A DNA stretch of 7,115 bases. It comes from Gemmatimonadota bacterium. Its GTDB lineage: Bacteria; Gemmatimonadota; Gemmatimonadetes; Gemmatimonadales; Gemmatimonadaceae. The notes under the pieces were generated by a model. That model did no database searches, had not been told where the DNA came from, and saw nothing but the letters and a program-made list of their open reading frames with translations. Within the stretch, counting starts at the first letter, position 1, and every line of letters begins with the position of its first letter. Below are positions 1 through 4,635 of the stretch, one piece after another. The stretch is taken from NCBI GenBank assembly GCA_028287225.1, contig JAQBPZ010000080.1, positions 1-7,115 on the forward strand, read 5' to 3'. The position numbers were made by a program, and so were the translations under genes.

Positions 1-1
1 G

Positions 2-30
2 CGCTCGTGGGATGACAGCCGCTCGGGATG
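2..30 (-). repeat. Partial GTCATCC-type extragenic repeat, cut by window edge
   Basis: Downstream of the heptamer array (in minus-strand sense) come CATCCCGAGCG (30-20) and then GTCATCCC followed by ACGAGCG (16-2). The plus strand shows this as two near-direct repeats, CGCTCGTGGGATG at 2-14 and CGCTCGGGATG at 20-30. GTCATCC starts 24 bases past the array. The array next to the HAD-like gene has the same order, with GTCATCC 21 bases past it. The element probably continues beyond the window's left edge. The 82 bases before the first stop codon hold no gene that I can support. Confidence 0.55.
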
Positions 31-40
31 CGTCCCCGCG

Positions 41-67
41 CAGTTCCTAATCCCTAATCCCTAATCC
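41..67 (-). repeat. Heptamer array (GGATTAG x3) downstream of prepilin peptidase
   Basis: Three exact copies of CTAATCC lie at 47-67, preceded by CAGTTC at 41-46. Read on the minus strand this is GGATTAG three times and then GAACTG. It begins 15 bases after the stop codon of the minus-strand prepilin peptidase gene. The 27 bases are identical to part of both arms of the perfect inverted repeat at 2577-2836, so this is a dispersed repeat and not chance low complexity. The unit is seven bases, so it is not the TTAGGG telomere hexamer, although it resembles it. The sense strand has GG, GGG, GGG, GG runs spaced by ATTA, which could form a two-tier G-quadruplex in the mRNA 3' end. Function is unknown. 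Confidence 0.9.
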
Positions 68-82
68 GACTGATCCCTCCGC

Positions 83-940
83 CTACACCGGCATCAGCCG
101 CGCGAGGATCATGTCGCCCCACAGCAGCATGACCGCGCTGGCGGGGGCGAGGAACACGCCGAAGGGAACGAGGGGCAGCTCCACCGGAGTGCGGTGCCCG
201 CCGGCGTCGAGCGCCAGCTCCGTCTGCGCCGCGGCGCGGTTGCGGCGAATCACGGCCACCGGATAGACGATGGCCAGGAAGGTGACTGCCCCGATCCCGG
301 CGCCGAGGAAGATCGTCGCGAGCGCGCGCGTGGGACCGAGCATCGCGCCGACGAACGCCATGAGGGTCATGTCGCCCATGCCCATCGCCTCCTTCCGGAG
401 CGCCACCTCGCCCAGCCAGCCGATGATCGCGATGAGGCCCGCGCCGGCGCAGGCGCCGACCACGGCGTCGTACGGGTTCGCGAAGATCAGCGACTCACCG
501 ACGAAGGGTGCGGCGAACGCGGTCACGAGCGCGAAGAGGAGGCCCGTGATCGTGTAGCCGTCGGGAATGAGGTAGTGCTCCAGGTCCGTGAGCGCGACGC
601 CCACGAGGATGGTGAGGACCACCGCGAGGCGCACCGCGGTGAACGTCGCGCCGAACGAGGCGAAGCAGAGCGCCCAGAGCACGCCCACGCCGATCTCGCC
701 GAGCGGATAGATGTACGGGATGCGCTCGTGGCAGCTCCGGCAGCGGGCACGGAGCGCGATCCAGCTCAGGACGGGGATGTTCTCGTACCACGAGAGCTGG
801 TGGCTGCACTTCGGGCAGCGCGAGCGTGGGCGCACGACGCTCAGGTCACGCGGCCAGCGCGAGATGCAGACGTTCAGGAACGAGCCGGCGCACAACCCGA
901 AGCAGAAGGCGAAGGCGGTGGCGAAGGTGGTCTCGGTCAC
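83..940 (-). CDS. pilD: Prepilin peptidase / N-methyltransferase (A24 family)
   Basis: This is an inner-membrane aspartyl protease that cleaves the leader of type IV prepilins or type II secretion pseudopilins and N-methylates the new first residue. The 285 residues match the usual family length. Near the N-terminus is GSFLNV (19-24). Two CxxC pairs, CPKC (42-45) and CRSC (67-70), form the zinc-binding cytoplasmic methylase region of the bifunctional enzymes. The two catalytic aspartates are D119 in LTDLEHYLIPD and D190 in GMGD. Multiple hydrophobic segments fill residues 83-230 and 260-280, and a PFGVFLAP block (259-266) is typical of the C-terminus. Translation starts at GTG (940-938), whose last two bases are part of the TGA of the upstream methyltransferase gene (GTGA overlap), suggesting translational coupling. 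No pilin or secretion gene is visible nearby, so the substrates must lie elsewhere. The family call is firm. The pilus versus type II secretion role is not decided by the sequence. Confidence 0.95.
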   Translation of the reverse strand: MTETTFATAFAFCFGLCAGSFLNVCISRWPRDLSVVRPRSRCPKCSHQLSWYENIPVLSWIALRARCRSCHERIPYIYPLGEIGVGVLWALCFASFGATFTAVRLAVVLTILVGVALTDLEHYLIPDGYTITGLLFALVTAFAAPFVGESLIFANPYDAVVGACAGAGLIAIIGWLGEVALRKEAMGMGDMTLMAFVGAMLGPTRALATIFLGAGIGAVTFLAIVYPVAVIRRNRAAAQTELALDAGGHRTPVELPLVPFGVFLAPASAVMLLWGDMILARLMPV

Positions 941-1695
941 GGGCGCAGCTGATAGAGAAAGATGCCGGTGGCCACGGCCACGTTGAGCGATTCGACCTGG
1001 GGTCCGATGGGCAGCGCGGCGACGACGTCGGTGCGGGCCTGCCCCTCGGCCGACAGGCCCGAGCCTTCATTTCCGACGAGCAGCGCGAGCCGCGCGGGCG
1101 GTGTGAGCGTGTCGAGCGCGGTGCCGCCGGCGTCGGCGCCCCAGAGCACCAGGCCGTAGCGGGCGCGCAGCGAGTCCAGCGTCTCCCACGAGCACGCCAT
1201 GGCGGGCACGTGGAAGCCCGCGCCCATCGCACTACGGACGACCTTCGCGTTCCAGAGGTCAACTGTTCCCGGCATGGCCAGCACCGCGGAGGCACCGAGC
1301 GCCACCGACGTGCGGAGGATCGTTCCCACGTTTCCGGGGTCCTGAACACCATCGAGCACCACGACACGGGCGACCGCGGGCAGCACGAGCGAGTCGGGGA
1401 CGGCGGCGGGAATCTCCCCGATGGCGAGGACGCCCTGCGGCGACTCCGTCTCGGCGGCGCTCGCGAAGTCGAGCGGTGACAGCTCGGCGATCTCCACGCC
1501 GCGATCGCGCAGGGCGGCCAGCAGGGCGGCGCCGCGCGGCGCCTCGCCGAGCTGGGGGGCAACGAGGGCGCCGCGGATCGTCAGCGGCGACCGGAGCAGC
1601 TCTTCCACGGCGCGGATGCCCTCAGCGGTGAAGAGCTGTTGCCGCTCACGCGCCTTCCGACGCCTGAGGTCGCGAGCTAAGGTAAGTAGCTTCAA
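937..1695 (-). CDS. TrmH/SpoU-family RNA 2'-O-ribose methyltransferase
   Basis: This is a SAM-dependent SPOUT-fold methyltransferase acting on the ribose 2'-OH of tRNA or rRNA; the target nucleotide cannot be told from sequence. In its 252 residues, an N-terminal substrate-binding domain (about 1-95) opens with an LFTAEGIRAVEELL segment and ends in SPQGVLAI (85-92). The catalytic domain carries all three knot motifs: NVGTILRT (122-129, with the conserved Asn and Arg), LALLVGNEGSGLS (203-215) and IGPQVESLNVAVATGI (230-245). The start is TTG at 1695-1693. The frame stays open upstream to a stop at 1746-1744 but offers no ATG or GTG. I see no convincing ribosome-binding site, so the start is less certain than the product. 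It forms a two-gene unit with the prepilin peptidase downstream (4-base overlap) and is divergent from the M48 protease gene. RlmB-type and YsgA-type paralogues are both possible. Confidence 0.93.
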   Translation of the reverse strand: MKLLTLARDLRRRKARERQQLFTAEGIRAVEELLRSPLTIRGALVAPQLGEAPRGAALLAALRDRGVEIAELSPLDFASAAETESPQGVLAIGEIPAAVPDSLVLPAVARVVVLDGVQDPGNVGTILRTSVALGASAVLAMPGTVDLWNAKVVRSAMGAGFHVPAMACSWETLDSLRARYGLVLWGADAGGTALDTLTPPARLALLVGNEGSGLSAEGQARTDVVAALPIGPQVESLNVAVATGIFLYQLRP

Positions 1696-1766
1696 TGCGT
1701 TATGAAATCCGGCATCGGGAATGGCTCTTGCGGCTTGCCCCGGTCATCCCAGAACGAGAGTGAGCG
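1696..1766. other. Divergent intergenic gap between methyltransferase and M48 protease genes
   Basis: These 71 bases must carry the 5' regions of both divergent genes unless promoters lie inside the flanking coding regions. A weak -10-like CATAAC on the minus strand (1704-1699) sits too close to the TTG start, with no matching -35. TATGAA (1701-1706) is a weak -10-like match on the plus strand, also without a -35. I therefore claim no promoter. The stretch GTCATCCCAGAACGAGAG (1743-1760) starts with the same GTCATCCC seen in the extragenic repeats at 9-16 and 2667-2674. GAGAG (1756-1760), six bases before the ATG, is the likely ribosome-binding site of the M48 gene. Confidence 0.5.
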
Positions 1767-2576
1767 ATGAGACGATTGATGGCCGGCGTCGCGCTGGCAG
1801 TGGTAGTGACGGGCTGCGGGGTATCGACGCAACAGGAAGTCGAGATGGGCCAGCAGTACGTCCAGCAGATCAACCAGCAGCTTCCCATCGTGCAGGATCC
1901 GGAGCTGAACCGCTACATCAATGTGCTCGGAGACTCCATCGCGCGCCTGACGTCGCGCACCGACCTCCCCGAGTGGCGCTTCTATATCGTCGACAGCCGC
2001 GAAGTGAATGCCTTTGCGGTGCCTGGGGGCTTCGTGTACGTGAACCGCGGGCTCATCGAGCGCACCCAGCGGATGGACCAGCTCGCCGGCGTGCTCGGCC
2101 ACGAGATCGGCCACGTGGTGCGCCGCCACTCCATCAAGCAGATGCAGCAGCAGCAGGGGGCCAGCCTGGGCGTGAACCTCGCCTGCGTGCTCACCAACAT
2201 CTGCAGCAGCCAGGCCGGCCAGGCCGCCATCCAGGTGGGGGGCACTGCGCTCTTCGCGCGGTTCAGCCGCGGGGACGAGGCCGAGGCGGATGAGGAAGGC
2301 GTGCAGAACGTGGTCCGTGCCGGGATCAACCCGAACGGGATCCCCGAGATGTTCCAGATCCTGATCGACGAGCGCAACTCCAGCTCGGGGGGCGCCGTGG
2401 CCGGCTGGTTCGCCACGCACCCGCTCGAGGAAGACCGCATCGCCGACACGCGCCGGATGATCGCGCAGTACAGCCCGGCCATCCTGCGCACCCTCGCGAC
2501 GGACTCGCCGAACTTCCAGCGTTTCAAGGCGCGCGTGCGGTCCCTGCCGCCGTCGCCGGTGCCGAGGCAGCAGTAA
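1767..2576 (+). CDS. M48-family zinc metalloprotease lipoprotein (BepA/LoiP-like)
   Basis: This is probably an envelope protease for quality control of outer-membrane proteins, as known for BepA and LoiP in this family. The 269-residue protein starts with a short lipoprotein signal (MRRLM, hydrophobic core, lipobox VTGC at 14-17), so the mature protein would be lipidated on C17. The M48 core follows: HEIGH (112-116) supplies two zinc-ligand histidines and the catalytic glutamate. EAEAD (171-175) supplies the third ligand, E171, and the conserved Asp. THPLEEDRIAD (217-227) contains H218, equivalent to the HP-loop histidine that gates the active site in BepA. There is no C-terminal TPR domain, so it is nearer LoiP in size than BepA. 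Two cysteines (C140, C146) could form a disulfide. ATG at 1767 is preceded by GAGAG. An extragenic inverted repeat begins immediately after the TAA stop. Confidence 0.95.
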   Translation: MRRLMAGVALAVVVTGCGVSTQQEVEMGQQYVQQINQQLPIVQDPELNRYINVLGDSIARLTSRTDLPEWRFYIVDSREVNAFAVPGGFVYVNRGLIERTQRMDQLAGVLGHEIGHVVRRHSIKQMQQQQGASLGVNLACVLTNICSSQAGQAAIQVGGTALFARFSRGDEAEADEEGVQNVVRAGINPNGIPEMFQILIDERNSSSGGAVAGWFATHPLEEDRIADTRRMIAQYSPAILRTLATDSPNFQRFKARVRSLPPSPVPRQQ

Positions 2577-2666
2577 CAGGGATTAGGGATTAGGGATTAG
2601 GAACTGACTTGGACGGCCCTCAGACCGGGGCCACTCACGTGTCGGCGCGTGGCGTCCCGCGCGGCG

Positions 2667-2720
2667 GTCATCCCGCAGGAGGGAGCCCCGCGACCGAGTG
2701 TCGGGATCTACTGTCCCTGC
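2667..2720 (+). repeat. GTCATCC element, copy 1 (inner inverted pair)
   Basis: This copy begins GTCATCCCGCAG and ends GGGATCTACTGTCCCTGC (2703-2720). Read on the opposite strand, the segment 2783-2740 begins GTCATCCTGCTG and ends AGGATCTTCTCTCCATGC. By eye 13 of the last 18 positions match and the first seven bases are identical, while the middles differ in length and sequence. The two copies face each other, tail to tail, inside the larger inverted repeat. Confidence 0.65.
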
Positions 2721-2739
2721 CGTGAGGCTGGCCCCGCGC

Positions 2740-2783
2740 GCATGGAGAGAAGATCCTGACCGCGCTTCGCGCAGCAGGATGAC
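2740..2783 (-). repeat. GTCATCC element, copy 2 (inverted relative to copy 1)
   Basis: On the minus strand it reads GTCATCC (2783-2777), a GC-rich middle with a short CGCG/CGCG hairpin potential, then AGGATCTTCTCTCCATGC (2757-2740). It starts 21 bases beyond the heptamer array of the HAD-like gene, close to the 24-base spacing at the left edge of the window. In copy 1 the same gap is 58 bases. The array-then-GTCATCC order is the same in all three cases. Confidence 0.65.
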
Positions 2784-2846
2784 ACGGTCCGAGTGGGTAG
2801 CCCCGTCAGTTCCTAATCCCTAATCCCTAATCCCTGATCCTTCCTC

Positions 2847-3548
2847 TCACCCGACGACGAGCGACACGAGGTCGGCGAAGCTCGCGATGCTCTCGCCCCG
2901 GCCGGGCCCCTCGTGCGCGACGACGCCGGTGAAGCGCAGGAACAGGTCGCGTTCCGGATCGACGAGGAGCTCGGAGGCGCGCGTGCCGACGAAGGCGCGA
3001 CGGGGCCGGTTCAGTGGTCCCGCCTCGTTCGCGATGCTCGGCGCGCGGCGTGACGCCTCGACGCCGACGAACGCCCCGAGGGCGTCGAAGCGGAGTCGCG
3101 GTGCGTGGATGCCGTCGGGGGTCACGCCAAGCTCGTCGGCGAGGCCGAGCATCGCCTCCACGCCGACCTCGCCCGAGAGCTCGAGAGCGACGCCCGCGGT
3201 GCGCAGCCGGTGTGCGGCATCGACGGCGCCCGGCGTGACCGCGGCGAGGTAGGCGCGGCCCAGCGCGTTTACCTCGGCGCGACGCGGGCGCAGGACACCC
3301 AGCCGGGCCCCGTCGAACTCCGCGGGGCTCCACCCCTCTGCCATGGCGACGAGCTGGAGCTCGGTGAGGCGCCGCTGAGTCGCCTCGTCACGCCGCCCGA
3401 TGAGCCATGACAGCCCGTGGATGCCGGTCACGGCGCCGTCCGCCTGGAGCACGATCACGGCGTCGCGAAGCCGCCCGCGCAGGGAGGTGAGACCGCCGCG
3501 CGGGGAGTCGGGCTGAAGGCCGGAGCGGGTCGGTTCGGCGAAATCCAT
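2847..3548 (-). CDS. Degenerate HAD-superfamily (SerB-like) protein, probable pseudophosphatase
   Basis: No catalytic function is supported. The 233 residues thread well by eye onto phosphoserine-phosphatase-like HAD proteins. There is a motif I strand, VIVLQADGAVT (31-41), then a helical cap-like region (about 44-100) with a WSPAEF segment. Next comes PGAVDAAHRLRTAGVALELSG (106-126), with motif II serine S125, and then an HAPRLRFDALGAFVG block (148-162) typical of the family. The ending AFVGTRASELL...DLFLRFTGVV (185-210) aligns with the usual VGDGxxDL...DLFxGFGGVV. The catalytic residues are missing: the motif I nucleophile is Q35 (codon CAG) though D37 remains, motif IV GDxxxD is G188-T-R-A-S-E193, and there is no lysine in the whole protein, so motif III is absent. 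The frame is intact, so this is not an obvious pseudogene. ATG at 3548 has GGATG about eight bases upstream. The assignment rests on my pattern matching, without a search. Confidence 0.7.
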   Translation of the reverse strand: MDFAEPTRSGLQPDSPRGGLTSLRGRLRDAVIVLQADGAVTGIHGLSWLIGRRDEATQRRLTELQLVAMAEGWSPAEFDGARLGVLRPRRAEVNALGRAYLAAVTPGAVDAAHRLRTAGVALELSGEVGVEAMLGLADELGVTPDGIHAPRLRFDALGAFVGVEASRRAPSIANEAGPLNRPRRAFVGTRASELLVDPERDLFLRFTGVVAHEGPGRGESIASFADLVSLVVG

Positions 3549-3743
3549 GGCGGTGCATCCGGAATGGGAAACGTGTTCCTCTTCCCCACTATGCGGATCG
3601 CGTGCTCGGGATGCAAGGTTTTGCAGTCACTTTCACGACTTCGGTCATCCAGGATACCGCTCTGCGATCCAGACCGTGCAATCCCGACACGTTCCTGTAA
3701 CGGCTCGGCCACTGCAGCGCTCCGCGCCCCCGCCCGGATGCAC
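3549..3743. other. Intergenic region upstream of HAD-like gene
   Basis: About 195 bases separate the hairpin after the purine operon from the start of the HAD-like gene. Apart from the candidate promoter, the only structure I see is a quasi-palindrome, CGGTCATCCAGGATACCG (3642-3659), just upstream of the candidate -35. It contains ATCC-A-GGAT and CGGT/ACCG pairs and could be an operator. It also includes GTCATCC, so it may instead be a worn relic of the extragenic repeat. No heptamer array and no credible small ORF is present. Confidence 0.4.
3588..3616 (-). promoter_or_regulatory. Candidate sigma-70-like promoter for the HAD-like gene
   Basis: On the minus strand TTGCAT (3616-3611) and CATAGT (3593-3588) are separated by 17 bases, giving 3/6 and 4/6 matches to the -35 and -10 consensus. 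A transcript would start about 30-35 bases before the ATG at 3548. The position is sensible, since the upstream purine operon ends at 3802 with a hairpin after it. The match is weak and the intergenic region is less GC-rich than the genes, so chance matches are possible. Confidence 0.35.
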
Positions 3744-3774
3744 GAAGGGCGACGCATGCGTTGCGTCGCCCTTC
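3744..3774 (-). terminator. Strong hairpin downstream of the purine salvage operon
   Basis: GAAGGGCGACGCA (3744-3756) and TGCGTCGCCCTTC (3762-3774) are perfect complements, forming a 13-bp stem with a 5-base loop. The hairpin begins 27 bases after the TAG stop of the purine nucleoside phosphorylase gene, the last gene of the operon. There is no T-tract after it on either strand, so it does not look like a classical intrinsic terminator. A U-less terminator, an mRNA 3'-end stabiliser, or a processing site are alternatives. Confidence 0.65.
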
Positions 3775-3801
3775 CGGCTGGGGCCGTCCGGCGGATGAAC
3801 G

Positions 3802-4635
3802 CTACAGCCCGCCCACGAACCGCTCCACCAGCGATTCGAACCGCTCCGCCACGAGCGTGGTCGTCTCGAGCACCTCCGCGTGGGAGAGCGCGTGTGGCGA
3901 GATGCCCGACGCCAGGTTCGTGATGCAGCTGATGCCGGCCACGCGCATCCCGATCGCGCGTGCCACGATCACCTCCGGCACGGTGGACATGCCGACGGCG
4001 TCGGCGCCGAGCGTGGCGAGCATGCGCACTTCACTGGGGGTCTCGTACGTCGGGCCGAGGAGGGCGCCATAGACGCCCTCCTGCAGCGGGATGCCGAGGG
4101 CGGCGGCATGCGCGCGGAGAGACTCGCACAGAGACGGGTCGTACGGCTCGCTCATGTCCGGAAAGCGGATGTCACCCGGCTCCAGCGCGCCCACGAGGGG
4201 GTTCTGGAACATGAGGTTGAGATGATCGCGGATCAGCATCAGGTCGCCCGCACGGAAGGTGCGACGGATGCCGCCGGCCGCGTTGGAGACGAACAGCACC
4301 CGTGCGCCGAGGGCGTGCAGGACGCGCACGGGGAAGCCGGCGAGGGGCGCGGGATGTCCTTCATACATGTGGAACCGTCCCGCGAGCGCCACCACCGGAC
4401 GCCCACCCAGGGTGCCCGCGATCAGCTTGCCGGCATGTCCCACCACGGTCGCGGTGGGAAAGCCGGGCACTTCGGCAAACGGAATCGCGACGGGATTCGC
4501 GATGCGCGCGGCGAGGCCCCCCAGGCCGGAGCCCAGGATCACTCCCGCGACCGGAGTGGCGCCGCCGATGCGCGCGCGGACCACCTCGGCCGCGCGTGCC
4601 GCGGCCGCCGCACCGAACATCCCGCCCGCGCTCAT
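3802..4635 (-). CDS. punA: Purine nucleoside phosphorylase, trimeric class I
   Basis: This cytosolic enzyme cleaves inosine or guanosine (and the deoxy forms) with phosphate to the free base and (deoxy)ribose-1-phosphate. The 277 residues match the class I (PNP/MTAP) family: GSGLGG (35-40, phosphate-binding serine), GHAGK (66-70), GRFHMYEGH (86-94), NAAGG (118-122), DLMLIRDHLNL (131-141), GPTYETPSE (194-202) and GADAVGMSTVPEV (210-222). E198 and N240 (in CITN) correspond to E201 and N243 of human PNP, which select 6-oxopurines, so inosine and guanosine rather than adenosine or methylthioadenosine are the expected substrates. The start is ATG at 4635, overlapping the TGA of the adenosine deaminase gene (ATGA). 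The frame is open further upstream to 5082, but that extension is arginine-rich, unlike the family, and lies over the deaminase gene, so I rejected it. Last gene of the operon, followed by a hairpin. Confidence 0.95.
   Translation of the reverse strand: MSAGGMFGAAAAARAAEVVRARIGGATPVAGVILGSGLGGLAARIANPVAIPFAEVPGFPTATVVGHAGKLIAGTLGGRPVVALAGRFHMYEGHPAPLAGFPVRVLHALGARVLFVSNAAGGIRRTFRAGDLMLIRDHLNLMFQNPLVGALEPGDIRFPDMSEPYDPSLCESLRAHAAALGIPLQEGVYGALLGPTYETPSEVRMLATLGADAVGMSTVPEVIVARAIGMRVAGISCITNLASGISPHALSHAEVLETTTLVAERFESLVERFVGGL

Larger units (their letters stand above)
2577..2836. repeat. Perfect 32-bp inverted repeat bounding a nested palindromic intergenic element
   Basis: The left arm 2577-2608 and the right arm 2805-2836 are exact reverse complements over all 32 bases, with 196 bases between them. 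Each arm contains three exact heptamers (GGATTAG at 2580-2600; CTAATCC at 2813-2833) and then GAACTGAC, or its complement. A degenerate fourth unit, CTGATCC, follows at 2834-2840. The left arm starts directly after the TAA of the M48 gene and the right arm ends 10 bases before the stop of the convergent HAD-like gene. The arms thus lie at both gene ends, with the G-rich strand in the sense strand of each finished gene. No ORF lies inside and I see no clear target-site duplication. It could be a pair of gene-end elements, a REP/BIME-like palindrome, or a MITE-like element; transcripts could fold into a long hairpin or G-quadruplexes. Confidence 0.93.

Noticed and set aside
194..952. 252-codon plus-strand open frame opposite the prepilin peptidase
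   Set aside because: It is a Glu/Arg/Ala-rich shadow frame, whereas the minus strand carries both CxxC pairs and both catalytic aspartates.
1692..2420. 242-codon minus-strand open frame opposite the M48 protease
   Set aside because: The plus-strand protease has HEIGH, the EAEAD block and a lipobox. The antisense frame shows no domain and overlaps the methyltransferase start.
2577..2840. Telomere or CRISPR array
   Set aside because: The unit is seven bases, only three to four copies per array, internal between genes, and without spacers or cas genes, so neither a telomere nor a CRISPR is supported.
2577..2846. Insertion sequence with transposase
   Set aside because: The inverted repeat encloses no transposase or other ORF and no clear target-site duplication flanks it. 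Only a MITE-like origin remains possible.
3417..3923. 168-codon plus-strand frame across the intergenic region before the HAD-like gene
   Set aside because: It begins inside the HAD-like gene on the opposite strand and runs through the hairpin into the PNP gene, with no coherent domain.
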